The notes under the pieces: model-generated
Told to the model about the DNA's origin: nothing
Seen by the model: only the letters and a program-made list of their open reading frames with translations
Databases searched by the model: none
Position numbers and translations under genes: made by a program
NCBI GenBank assembly: GCA_017647795.1
Contig: JAGCJX010000006.1
Coordinates: forward strand, 1-38,008
DNA from: Bacteroidales bacterium
GTDB taxonomy: Bacteria > Bacteroidota > Bacteroidia > Bacteroidales > UBA932
DNA: 38,008 nt
Direction: 5' to 3'
In this document: positions 13,216-21,813 of the stretch, in pieces
How positions within the stretch are numbered: position 1 is the first letter of the stretch
How the letters are laid out: every line of letters starts with the position of its first letter

Positions 13216-13854
13216 ATGGCAGACAATTACTTGGAAAAAAAGATGGAAGCCTTTCATTCGCTTCCGTCCAGCGCCGCACAGGCTAAAAAGAACAAAACGA
13301 CGCTCAACAAACTCTTGCTCAAAAACCGTAGCCACCGGGGATATGATCCCAAGGTTGTAGTTCGGGAAGACCACTTACGCGACATCGTCAGCGTCGTGAC
13401 GAAGATTCCTCAAGCCTGCAACCAACAATGCCTACGCTACCGCTTGGTCACCCCTGCGGAAGCCCACAAAATCTTACCGTTGTTGAAGTTTGGAGCAGCC
13501 CTGCCAGAACTCAACCTGCCTTTCCCGGGGACCGAACCCCAGGCCTTCATCATTTGTTGTGCCCCGAACGAAAACAAACTCACGTACATGGACTTGGGCA
13601 TCGCGGCACAAAGCATGCTGTTGCGTGCTACCGAAATGGGACTCAACGGCATCTGCATCGGTGCCTTCCAAAAAGAAAAAATCATCCAAGCCTTTGACCT
13701 CCCCCTGACTCCGCTACTCGTACTTGCCATTGGCAAGGGCATCGAAGACATCCGTCTCACGGAAATTCGGGAAAACGAGGACCACAAATACTACCGTGAA
13801 AACGGTGTGCATTACGTCCCCAAAGTCTGCTTGAATGATCTTTTGCTCGGTTAA
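13216..13854 (+). CDS. Nitroreductase-family oxidoreductase
   Basis: This 212-residue flavoenzyme belongs to the NADH oxidase/nitroreductase fold. The family signature LLKNRSHRGYDPKVV (about 34-48) holds the FMN-phosphate Arg and Ser residues. A middle helix region MDLGIAAQSMLLRATEMGLNG (given in part; about 126-145) and LLVLAIGKG near 173-181 are also typical. The substrate may be a quinone, nitro-compound or flavin; not resolvable here. It lies 28 nt after the lipoprotein gene. The stretch before it (ATATTAATGGAATAACCC) shows no clear promoter, so co-transcription is possible. Confidence 0.9.
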   Translation: MADNYLEKKMEAFHSLPSSAAQAKKNKTTLNKLLLKNRSHRGYDPKVVVREDHLRDIVSVVTKIPQACNQQCLRYRLVTPAEAHKILPLLKFGAALPELNLPFPGTEPQAFIICCAPNENKLTYMDLGIAAQSMLLRATEMGLNGICIGAFQKEKIIQAFDLPLTPLLVLAIGKGIEDIRLTEIRENEDHKYYRENGVHYVPKVCLNDLLLG

Positions 13855-13874
13855 AGAACCGGCCTAACAAATCA

Positions 13875-13902
13875 GCCGGACGCTCTGGCCGGAGTGTCCG
13901 GC
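13875..13902. terminator. Hairpin between convergent genes, possible bidirectional terminator
   Basis: GCCGGACGCTC (13875-13885) pairs with GAGTGTCCGGC (13892-13902) with one G-T wobble. It lies between the convergent nitroreductase and PEGA genes. No long T-tract follows on either strand. Confidence 0.5.
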
Positions 13903-13910
13903 CGCCGGAC

Positions 13911-16559
13911 TTAGTAAGCCATCACGGCGGCCAAGGCAGCACCACCACACAGGGCAATGGTCCAGCTCATACCCAAGTAGGGCATCACAGTGCCATCCAG
14001 ACCGATTTGACATCCCAATGAAAAGTCTGCAAGACCGACATAGGTTTCACAAGGAATGTCTACTCGGAGACCCAGGTCAAATCCCCAATCGTCAGATACC
14101 CAACCAGCACCGACATAAGCCTGCCAATCAAAGTCGTTCATGATATCATCCGACAAACGGAAAACGGGACCGGCCACATAAGAGCCGTAGCCGTCCTGAT
14201 CCCACATCATGGAACCGTACAGACCCAAACGCGTATAGCAATATGATACCGAGAAACCGACAGCAAACACATCGTATCCTGCATTGTAACCGGTCAAAAA
14301 GTCCACGTTCATCTTACTGAAATCGTCCATTTCCTGGTCTTCTGTAGTCAACAAACCGGGGAACAAACTCAAGCCGAGGTTCGGAACAATGATCTTATCG
14401 TTGAATTTACAACCCAAGGACATGGATGCCCACGCAAAACTTTCATCTTCGTTGGTATCGTTCAAGTTCATCCGCAAAGCGGCATCTCCCAACCACATCG
14501 TACCCAAGGATTCACTGGTCATAAGACCCGCTCCCAAATAAAATTGCCAGTCAATGCCGTAATCGTTCAAACGCAACAAAGGACCTGCAGTCAAAGCAAA
14601 TTCGCCTTCGTCCAGACCGTACATCAGCGTTCCTTGGAATCCCCAACGGTTCGCATTGTAACCGTAATTCAAACCCAGGAAGTTATCGGAGAAATAGACA
14701 GGATTGTACCATTCCGCAGCATCGTCCACCTTTGTACGGAACCCTGCACCATAGACCAATTCAAAGAAGTGTTCATCATCAAACAAGGTTGAACTGTTGA
14801 TCCAGCGTTTCTTGCGCAACGACAAATCCAGGTTGGTCATTGAATTTTCGGTCACACGGAAGGATTCCACCTCGCTATCGTAGTATCCTTTCTTGGTTGC
14901 ATAGGCTTTGTAGCTACCGGTCGGGAAAGATTGGCTCTTGTACGGAGCAGCTCCCATAAAGGAGTATTGATCAGCATTCGACGCTTTTACATAAATCTGT
15001 GCTCCAGACTTGGATGAAATGTTCACCCCACCGGTCTTGCGTACCGGATCCGGAACGACGATGGAAATCGGACCTTTGCCGACAATCTCATACTGGGTAG
15101 CGGAGGTTATATGTTCCGCCAATTCGGCTGTAATTTCGTACTTACCTTCTTGCAACTTACCGGTCCAGGTTCCATTGGTCGCCACACCCAAATATTCGTT
15201 GTTAGCATACACCGTTGCTCCTGCCTTGGTCCGGATGGTCACGTCCGCAATCAGACGACCTTTTTCCAAAGTCCTGTTCACATTCAATCGTTGGTTGTGG
15301 GTCAAATTGATGCTGAACTGTTGGGCCAAATAACCATCCTTGCGGATTGTGATCTGGTGTTCTCCGATCAGGAGCTGTTTGACGATCGGTGAACGTCCTA
15401 CGTCTTCTCCATTAATTGTCACAGAACAGTTGCCCGGATTGGTTTCCAAGGACAGAATACCGTAAAGCGGAACAGGTGCACCAACCTGCTTGGTCACATT
15501 TTCTCCGGAGTTCACCGAAAACGAAATGCTTTGGCTTTGGTGGCTCGCGCGACGGGCTTCCAAAACGTGGTTCATGGTGCTGCTCAAGTGACCGGTCCAA
15601 GATCCTACGCCCCGATAGACGTTGTCCACATAAATCTCAGCCTTCGGGTCCTCGCTCTTGCAAGTCACGTTCGCAAACTGTGCATTCAAAGAAAGGTTCA
15701 CCAATTGGTCACCGCCGTTGCCCACCACTTGAATGGTTTCTGATATGGTACTGTATTCCTCTTTTTGCATACGCACGGTCACAGCACCACGTTTGTAGCG
15801 TTTGGTGGTTTTCACCGGTGTCTTGCCCACGTACTCGCCATCCACAAAAGCAGTCGCTCCGGAAGGTTCGCTACGCAAGTCCAGGTAACTATAGGCAGGT
15901 GTCAGGCGAAGGGGCAACTCCGACATGTTTTCCGATACGGTCACCTTGCCGGTCAAGGTCTCGTAGTAGGGATTTTCAATACGATAATAATAGGTACCAT
16001 AATTCAATTGGTAACTGAAGAACCCGTCAGTGACATACTGCGTATCCATCGAGCAGTCCGGTGTCGTTCCGATAGAAACCGTCGCTTCCACAGGACTGAT
16101 GTTCATTTTCAAGAAGTTAAACGAAACCGTCGCGTTGGAAACCGTATGCATCTGCGCATCGGTACGCAAGGTCAAACGATAGGTCTTTCCTTCCTGCAAA
16201 CGCACGGGGACCGGAGCCATTGTCTTAAAACCTTTGCAAGAAAAGATCAGATTCTTCACTTGGTAGGGAATCCAGAACCAGATTTCTCCGTTTTCCTGTT
16301 CCTGGCGTTTCACCACTTTCAACCCACCGGTTTCCAGGGCCAACGGATTGTGCAAGTCGTTGGTCACGGTCACCTTGATGAGGGCACAGACGTTGTCCGA
16401 GTCGTCCAAGAGTTTGTAATAGCTAGAAGCATCCAAATCTTCTGACGGACAGTGTCGAACGTCGCCGTCCAAAGACATGTTCAAATTTTGGGCAGAAGCC
16501 GGGAGAGAAACCGCCCAACCAGCTACCAGTAAAAAGATGAAGGTAAGAATTCGTTTCAT
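13911..16559 (-). CDS. Secreted PEGA-repeat protein with C-terminal outer-membrane-barrel-like domain
   Basis: This 882-residue protein starts with a signal peptide (cleavage near SASAQ, residue 24). After an N-terminal domain to about 145, six PEGA-like beta modules follow at about 148-218, 223-292, 296-357, 366-432, 438-503 and 511-583. The clearest are module 2 (SEPSGATAFVDGEYVGKTP) and module 4 (TNPGNCSVTINGEDVGRSP). PEGA modules are thought to bind surface layers or cell-wall material. Residues about 590-882 are a run of alternating aromatic and glycine-rich strands (ELVYGAGF, GLNYGYNANRWGF, YLGAGLM and YVGAGWV), suggesting an outer-membrane barrel. The gene lies 26 nt after the LPP20/NTF2 gene and is surely in its operon. 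The biological role is unknown to me. Confidence 0.85.
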   Translation of the reverse strand: MKRILTFIFLLVAGWAVSLPASAQNLNMSLDGDVRHCPSEDLDASSYYKLLDDSDNVCALIKVTVTNDLHNPLALETGGLKVVKRQEQENGEIWFWIPYQVKNLIFSCKGFKTMAPVPVRLQEGKTYRLTLRTDAQMHTVSNATVSFNFLKMNISPVEATVSIGTTPDCSMDTQYVTDGFFSYQLNYGTYYYRIENPYYETLTGKVTVSENMSELPLRLTPAYSYLDLRSEPSGATAFVDGEYVGKTPVKTTKRYKRGAVTVRMQKEEYSTISETIQVVGNGGDQLVNLSLNAQFANVTCKSEDPKAEIYVDNVYRGVGSWTGHLSSTMNHVLEARRASHQSQSISFSVNSGENVTKQVGAPVPLYGILSLETNPGNCSVTINGEDVGRSPIVKQLLIGEHQITIRKDGYLAQQFSINLTHNQRLNVNRTLEKGRLIADVTIRTKAGATVYANNEYLGVATNGTWTGKLQEGKYEITAELAEHITSATQYEIVGKGPISIVVPDPVRKTGGVNISSKSGAQIYVKASNADQYSFMGAAPYKSQSFPTGSYKAYATKKGYYDSEVESFRVTENSMTNLDLSLRKKRWINSSTLFDDEHFFELVYGAGFRTKVDDAAEWYNPVYFSDNFLGLNYGYNANRWGFQGTLMYGLDEGEFALTAGPLLRLNDYGIDWQFYLGAGLMTSESLGTMWLGDAALRMNLNDTNEDESFAWASMSLGCKFNDKIIVPNLGLSLFPGLLTTEDQEMDDFSKMNVDFLTGYNAGYDVFAVGFSVSYCYTRLGLYGSMMWDQDGYGSYVAGPVFRLSDDIMNDFDWQAYVGAGWVSDDWGFDLGLRVDIPCETYVGLADFSLGCQIGLDGTVMPYLGMSWTIALCGGAALAAVMAY

Positions 16560-16585
16560 CGTATTGCGTATTTATTATGAATCAA

Positions 16586-18502
16586 TTAGAAGGAACCGGG
16601 ACCGTACAAACCGAAATCCGGATCGGGTTCGGGCTGCCAGGTACGGATGTGGATCACCGGTTTTTGGTAGTCATTGATGTCTACCTGCAAGAACAGATAG
16701 CCGGTATCCCCGTAGTTGGAAGAATAATAATCTTGCTTGATCTGAATACTGAACAAGTTTTCGTTGAAGCCTTTGGAGAACTTGATCACTTCAATGTTCG
16801 AAAATTTCAAGTTGATGTACTCCTTGCTGTTGAAGCTGCGGCGTAGGTTGTCGATGTACTCGGTCTTGGTCTGACGGTTGTATTCAAAATCCGCCTGGTT
16901 CAGACGCAAACCGTTTTCTACGTTGGCTTTGCGTACTTTCCGGCCCGTGATGATGAGGGCATCATCCGAGAAAATGGAGCTGATGTACTCCAAACGTTTC
17001 AACGCAAACGCAGTCTTGTAGTTTTCCAGGAAGGTAATCAGAGACATCTTCATCCCGTCACTCCATTTGGACTTGGAAACAATCTCTTGCACTGTCGCCG
17101 ACTCCAACGCAAAGTTGATGCTGGAAATCTTGCCGTCCTGCTCAAAAACAAAGACCACGTCTTCCACGAACTTCTTGTCGTTCGTACGGAAGGAGAAACG
17201 CATCGGAATGCTGCGGCAGAAAATCTGACCTTCAAAGTTCAGGGCATTCACCTGTTTGCGTTCCAACACCTTGGCATTACCATATTTCAAAAGTTGGGTG
17301 TAGATTTCAAAACCTTCTTCGGTAAAATAGTCCCGGATACTTTCCGACTGGTCTTTTTCCAAGGCATTCAGCACCTGTTCCAAATTGTTTTGGTAGAGGC
17401 TTGCATCGGTCACTTCGGTGAACTCATAAGTCCGTTCGGTGGGTTTGATGGTCGCCGTCCGTTCTTCCATTGCTTGGGCAGCGGCAATGACTTGAGCCAT
17501 CACCGATTCTTGCTCTGTTTTTTGCGAACGATGGTTTTGCTTTTTCTCCGGTTGGACAGTCGGTTGCTTTTGCACTTCCAGACGAACGTTGTTAATCGTT
17601 GCAGCAGGGTAATCTTGGGTTGAAAGCATCCCTGCGATGTTTTCCAAATCGGGATCCAAATGCACTTCGTTGTCGTACGCGTATTCCACTTTGATGTTCA
17701 CCGATTTCACAGCACTGTCAGCACGCAATTCAATCGTTCCCAGGCCGTCTTTCGCCCCAATCGTCTGACTCCAGTCAAAACCGTCCCAATAGCTATAGTC
17801 CAACGAGGTCACCGGCTGATTCTTGTACCAAATGTGCAGACGGCCCAAGGTGTTCGTCTCGTCGGTAAACCCATCAAAGGCAAAGGTCAACTCCTTCAAC
17901 AAATTGGTAATCTGGTTCGGAATCCACACCACCGGAAGGACTTCTCCTTCGGCTGCCAAATAAGTCATCTTATTGGGATACAACAAAGTACGAGTCAACG
18001 ACTGTGCCCAATAATAATGTTTCAGAGCCACGTCCAGTTTCATTTCCTCTTCAGCCCGTTCCGCCACACGCAACATCTCCCGAATCTTCTCTTCGCGCAT
18101 CGCAAAGACCTTATCAATCTCACTTTTCTTGATGTAACGCAAAATCTTGTACTTCTTCGGACCATTCTCCAATACCATTTTCTGACACATGGTCAAGGTC
18201 GTCGCGGAATAGGTTTCCACAATGGACTCCAACTCCACGTCCAAGTTGTATTTGCTGTTATTGGACTGGTAACTGCTCACCAACGCTTCTTGGGAATTGA
18301 TGAAGACCGAAATCTGCTCGGAAATCTGAGCCAATGCTTCGTCGTTCGCGGCCTTGGAAGATTTTCCAGTACCCTCGCCCCAGATGTATTTGTCAGAACT
18401 GATAATTTCTTTATAAGTCTGTGCAGACAAAGTGGTTGTAAAAGCACAGAACAAAAGGCAGCACCAGCACAACATGTGCTTGCCTGCAAAACGGTGTTTC
18501 AT
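16586..18502 (-). CDS. Secreted LPP20-like protein with NTF2-like C-terminal domains
   Basis: This 638-residue exported protein has a type I signal peptide ending at LSAQ (about residue 28) and not a lipobox. The N-terminal part (about 30-190) carries the LPP20/FlgT-like pattern in which a short glycine strand is followed by a helix (WGEGTGKSSKAANDEALAQI). A beta-rich middle domain (about 190-305) leads to a Gln/Lys-rich linker (about 311-350). The C-terminal 270 residues look like two NTF2/SnoaL-like domains (around 372-475 and 485-630). It is the first gene of a two-gene operon with the PEGA-barrel protein, so a joint envelope role is likely. The exact function is not known. Confidence 0.75.
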   Translation of the reverse strand: MKHRFAGKHMLCWCCLLFCAFTTTLSAQTYKEIISSDKYIWGEGTGKSSKAANDEALAQISEQISVFINSQEALVSSYQSNNSKYNLDVELESIVETYSATTLTMCQKMVLENGPKKYKILRYIKKSEIDKVFAMREEKIREMLRVAERAEEEMKLDVALKHYYWAQSLTRTLLYPNKMTYLAAEGEVLPVVWIPNQITNLLKELTFAFDGFTDETNTLGRLHIWYKNQPVTSLDYSYWDGFDWSQTIGAKDGLGTIELRADSAVKSVNIKVEYAYDNEVHLDPDLENIAGMLSTQDYPAATINNVRLEVQKQPTVQPEKKQNHRSQKTEQESVMAQVIAAAQAMEERTATIKPTERTYEFTEVTDASLYQNNLEQVLNALEKDQSESIRDYFTEEGFEIYTQLLKYGNAKVLERKQVNALNFEGQIFCRSIPMRFSFRTNDKKFVEDVVFVFEQDGKISSINFALESATVQEIVSKSKWSDGMKMSLITFLENYKTAFALKRLEYISSIFSDDALIITGRKVRKANVENGLRLNQADFEYNRQTKTEYIDNLRRSFNSKEYINLKFSNIEVIKFSKGFNENLFSIQIKQDYYSSNYGDTGYLFLQVDINDYQKPVIHIRTWQPEPDPDFGLYGPGSF

Positions 18503-18550
18503 AATAAAAGGTTTTGGTCTAATGGTCTAAATAATAAAGTTTAGGCGTCG

Positions 18551-18558
18551 CGAATTTA
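18551..18558 (-). promoter_or_regulatory. Possible -7 box for the LPP20-PEGA operon
   Basis: The minus strand reads TAAATTCG, one base off TAnnTTTG, 48 nt before the ATG at 18502. No matching -33 element at the expected spacing. Confidence 0.3.
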
Positions 18559-18607
18559 GCACATTTTTCCCAATTATACGAATATAAATCAGACAACAAC
18601 AGAGGTC

Positions 18608-18638
18608 TTGGAAATCATCCAAAGAAGACTTATCTTTG
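18608..18638 (+). promoter_or_regulatory. Promoter (TTG-N20-TATCTTTG) for the M20 dipeptidase unit
   Basis: TTG at 18608-18610 is exactly 20 nt before TATCTTTG at 18631-18638. The start ATG at 18669 gives a 30-nt leader. This is the cleanest promoter in the window. Confidence 0.7.
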
Positions 18639-18668
18639 CTTGTTACGAAAATTCAAAAAACAAAAATC

Positions 18669-20030
18669 ATGATGACAATTAACGAATACATTGAACAAAA
18701 CAAAGATCGTTTTCTGAACGAACTCTTTGAACTCATCCGCATTCCCTCCATTTCTTCCCAATCCGAGCACAAGGCAGATATGTACCGTTGTGCTGAAAAA
18801 TGGGTTGAACTGATGTTGGCAGCAGGAGTAGACAAAGCCCAAGTATACGAAACCGACGGACACCCGGTGGCTTACGGTGAAAAAATCATCGATCCCGCCC
18901 TCAAGACCGTCCTCATTTACGGCCATATGGACGTAATGCCCGTGGACCCCATCGAATTGTGGCACTCCAACCCCTTTGAACCGGAAATCCGTGATGGAAA
19001 AATCTGGGCACGCGGGGCAGACGACGACAAAGGACAAGCCTTCATGCACGCCAAAGCCTTTGAATACCTGGTAAAGACCAACCAACTCAAATGCAACGTC
19101 AAATTCATGATTGAAGGAGAAGAAGAGATCGGTTCCCCGAACCTCCCGAAATTCTGCCAAGAGCACAAAGAAATGTTGCAAGCCGACATCATCCTGGTAT
19201 CCGACACCAGCATGATTGCTCCGAACATTCCGTCCATCACCACAGGTCTGCGCGGTTTGTCGTATTGGCAAGTGGAAGTAACCGGTCCGAACGCCGACCT
19301 CCACTCCGGTCTTTTCGGTGGAGCAGTGGCCAACCCGATCAACGTCCTCTCCAAAATGATTGCTGACGTCTTGGACGAAAACAACCACATCACCATCCCG
19401 GGTTTCTACGACGATGTTCTCGAAGTCAGCGAAGAAGAACGTGCCAAAATGGCCGAAGCACCCTTCGACCTGGAAGCTTACAAAGCCTCATTGGACATTG
19501 CCAAAGAATGGGGAGAAGCCGGCTTCAGCACCAACGAACGCACCGGTATCCGTCCGACTTTCGACATCTGCGGTATCTGGGGTGGTTACACCGGAGAAGG
19601 TGCCAAAACCGTATTGCCTTCCAAAGCCTACGCAAAAATCAGCTGCCGCCTGGTTCCCAACCAAAAACACGAAAAGATCGGCCAACTCTTCAAAGAATAC
19701 TTCGAAGCCAAGGCTCCTGAATGTGTAAAAGTAAACGTAGAATACCTCCACGGTGGTCCTTCCTACGTATGCCCCATCACCTTGGATGCATACAAAGCAG
19801 CTGAAAAAGCATACAACGAAGTATACGGCCGCATGCCCGTACCGGTACGCTCCGGTGGAAGTATTCCGATCATCGCAACCTTCGAAGAAGTTTTGGGTAT
19901 CAAATCCATCCTCATGGGCTTCGGTCTCGGATCGGATGCCATCCACTCCCCGAACGAAAACTACCCGCTGGAACAATTCTTCAACGGCATCCGCACCATT
20001 CCTTCGTTCTACAAATACTTCTGCGAATAA
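18669..20030 (+). CDS. M20-family metallo-dipeptidase
   Basis: This 453-residue cytoplasmic peptidase belongs to the M20 family of zinc aminoacylases and dipeptidases (ArgE/CPG2/carnosinase group). Metal-binding landmarks are YGHMDVMP with His86 and Asp88, RGADDDKGQ with Asp119, and the GEEEIGS stretch at 150-156 for the catalytic and metal-binding Glu pair. The dimerization lid carries HSGLFGGAV. A further metal ligand is in GLGSDAIHSPNE close to the C-terminus. I chose ATG 18669 because it follows the promoter; an in-frame TTG at 18636 lies inside the -7 box. The next gene follows after 34 nt. Confidence 0.93.
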   Translation: MMTINEYIEQNKDRFLNELFELIRIPSISSQSEHKADMYRCAEKWVELMLAAGVDKAQVYETDGHPVAYGEKIIDPALKTVLIYGHMDVMPVDPIELWHSNPFEPEIRDGKIWARGADDDKGQAFMHAKAFEYLVKTNQLKCNVKFMIEGEEEIGSPNLPKFCQEHKEMLQADIILVSDTSMIAPNIPSITTGLRGLSYWQVEVTGPNADLHSGLFGGAVANPINVLSKMIADVLDENNHITIPGFYDDVLEVSEEERAKMAEAPFDLEAYKASLDIAKEWGEAGFSTNERTGIRPTFDICGIWGGYTGEGAKTVLPSKAYAKISCRLVPNQKHEKIGQLFKEYFEAKAPECVKVNVEYLHGGPSYVCPITLDAYKAAEKAYNEVYGRMPVPVRSGGSIPIIATFEEVLGIKSILMGFGLGSDAIHSPNENYPLEQFFNGIRTIPSFYKYFCE

Positions 20031-20064
20031 CCGTTTACAAACGTTTATATCCGTTTAGACACAA

Positions 20065-20619
20065 ATGGAACGCCAAAAATACTACCAAGATTTTGGGCAA
20101 AAACTCCTCGAAGACCTGCTCCGTCGCTGTACGGAGTCAGGTCTTCAAGCAGGAGTCTTGCTGGAAACCGAAGACTTGACCGACAAATGGGACAAGATCG
20201 CCCGGGACTACCTGCGCGACGCCATTGAGCAACTCCAGGAATACCCCGAAGCAGCCATTGCCTGGGCCGGTTTCTTAGGGCTCGCCTACGCTCAGGGCTG
20301 GGACGAAAACTGGGAAAAAATCCAAGACTACACCTACGCCCAAATGCAGGGAGAACGCGGGTTTGACGACTTGGACGAACACATCCTTCAGAATTGGCTC
20401 GGCTATGCCCTTGATTCCAAAGAAGCCAAGAAGTACAACGAAGCCCTGCTCTCGTGTGCCCAAACTGCCATCACCCACATCCGCAGCGAACGCATCGAAC
20501 CCCAAAGCGTCGATGCCTTCTATATTTTTGCCGAAGCTGTCCGCACCCTCTTCCGCATCGGTGCCTCCCTTCGTCTGTACGACCTGGGTTACCGGTTCGA
20601 AAAAGTCCCTGTGGCCTAA
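20065..20619 (+). CDS. Unrecognised 184-residue protein
   Basis: I do not recognise a family. The protein is helical and acidic, with no signal peptide and one moderately hydrophobic helix (AAIAWAGFLGLAYAQGW) at about 59-75 that is too polar to be clearly membrane-spanning. It is rich in Trp, Tyr, Glu and Asp. It is flanked by an M20 peptidase gene (34 nt upstream) and a lipoprotein gene (19 nt downstream), so it is likely part of a three-gene unit. The region before it has three CGTTTA-like words (20031-20056) of uncertain meaning. Codon use is in line with the neighbours, which supports it being real. Confidence 0.75.
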   Translation: MERQKYYQDFGQKLLEDLLRRCTESGLQAGVLLETEDLTDKWDKIARDYLRDAIEQLQEYPEAAIAWAGFLGLAYAQGWDENWEKIQDYTYAQMQGERGFDDLDEHILQNWLGYALDSKEAKKYNEALLSCAQTAITHIRSERIEPQSVDAFYIFAEAVRTLFRIGASLRLYDLGYRFEKVPVA

Positions 20620-20638
20620 CCCCAAAACAAACCATTCT

Positions 20639-21706
20639 ATGAAATTCCGTTTCCTGCGCAACCTCTGTCTGTGCTTCTGCGCAACCCTAGTTGCTTTCAG
20701 CTGCAACAACAGCGATACTCCACCGTCCCCCGAAGACGACCTGACCCAATTGACCTTGACTGCAGAAGTAGTCAATGCCGATAACAAAAACTTCTACCTG
20801 CAATTCACCGCCGGTGCGGCTACCCACAGTGTGGAATATGCCGTAGTTTCTTTCCAAGAAGCAGCGGCTGCCCGTGCTGATTTTGAAAACCTGGCCAGCA
20901 CAACCATCGCGGTACCGACCGAAGTCCTGCCTGTCGCCTGCCCGGCACGAGGTTCCTATGTTTGTTTCTACCGTCCGATTTCGGCCAAGGGAGACAAAGG
21001 AGAAGTATTGGAAATCAACGCCATCTGTGGAGAAGCCGGCATTGAAATCTCCGGTTACGATTCCATCATCCTCGAATACACGGTCCGCATCTACGACGAA
21101 GAGAAATACGGTTCGGCTGGTGTCCTGGCTATCTCCAAAGAAATGGGCAGTGATTTCGGCATGACCCTCGAAGAACTGATTCAAACATACGCTGAAATTG
21201 GCGGCATCGCCTTGGACGGCAAAGACGTGGCCCACTATGCCCCGCTGAACGGCCAACAAAACTACGAATTCTACCTCGGTGTGGCGCTGATGGACCCGCA
21301 AGGAAATTTCGTTGAAGCCCTCACTATCGACTTCACCTCACCCGACTTGGACAACAGCCTTCCCCTTCCCGAAGCGACTACTGTTACGTTGGATGACGTA
21401 CAAGAGACCTATGCAAAAGTCAGCTTCACCCCCGATGAAAACACCAGCGCCTATGTCCTAGCCATTCTGTCACAGTACGACTACGAGCTGCTGTGGGACA
21501 GCGCCCTGGCCATGGGTAAAGAGGACCCAGAGTTATACATCCGTGATTACATCTATTTCTACACGAACCCCATCCGCGGGGAGGAAACCTTTGAATGGAG
21601 TTCCCTGGAGGCGGGCACCGAATACCGGGTGGTTACCTATCCAATGAACGGCAACGGCCTGGCCGGCTGGGGCCCCGGCACCATCGTTCCATTCCAAACG
21701 AAGTAG
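20639..21706 (+). CDS. Envelope lipoprotein with fibronectin-III-like C-terminal part, function unknown
   Basis: This 355-residue lipoprotein has a signal ending at Cys22 (LVAFSC). After an acidic linker it holds two similar beta-sandwich-like halves, each beginning with a strand and ending in an aromatic-rich segment. The second half (about 265-355) has the fibronectin-III style ending LEAGTEYRVVTYPMNGNG. The first half (LTAEVVNADNKNFYLQFT) is related in layout. The start ATG 20639 follows the previous gene by 19 nt and gives a clean lipobox; upstream in-frame codons belong to the previous gene in another frame. It is last in the M20 unit and is followed by a bidirectional terminator. It may bind a surface ligand; function unknown. 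Confidence 0.75.
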   Translation: MKFRFLRNLCLCFCATLVAFSCNNSDTPPSPEDDLTQLTLTAEVVNADNKNFYLQFTAGAATHSVEYAVVSFQEAAAARADFENLASTTIAVPTEVLPVACPARGSYVCFYRPISAKGDKGEVLEINAICGEAGIEISGYDSIILEYTVRIYDEEKYGSAGVLAISKEMGSDFGMTLEELIQTYAEIGGIALDGKDVAHYAPLNGQQNYEFYLGVALMDPQGNFVEALTIDFTSPDLDNSLPLPEATTVTLDDVQETYAKVSFTPDENTSAYVLAILSQYDYELLWDSALAMGKEDPELYIRDYIYFYTNPIRGEETFEWSSLEAGTEYRVVTYPMNGNGLAGWGPGTIVPFQTK

Positions 21707-21727
21707 CAAGCAACCAAACAAAAGAAG

Positions 21728-21767
21728 AGAGGTTGACATTCGGGAAGAACCCCTGTGTCAACCTCTT
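21728..21767. terminator. Bidirectional terminator between the lipoprotein and OMP genes
   Basis: AGAGGTTGACA (21728-21738) pairs perfectly with TGTCAACCTCT (21756-21766). On the minus strand it is followed by a T-rich run (TCTTTTGTTTGG), so it can end both convergent genes. Confidence 0.8.
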
Positions 21768-21813
21768 AGTACAATCGCTCAGAATGCGATTCATCAGACC
21801 AAAAGAATTATCA

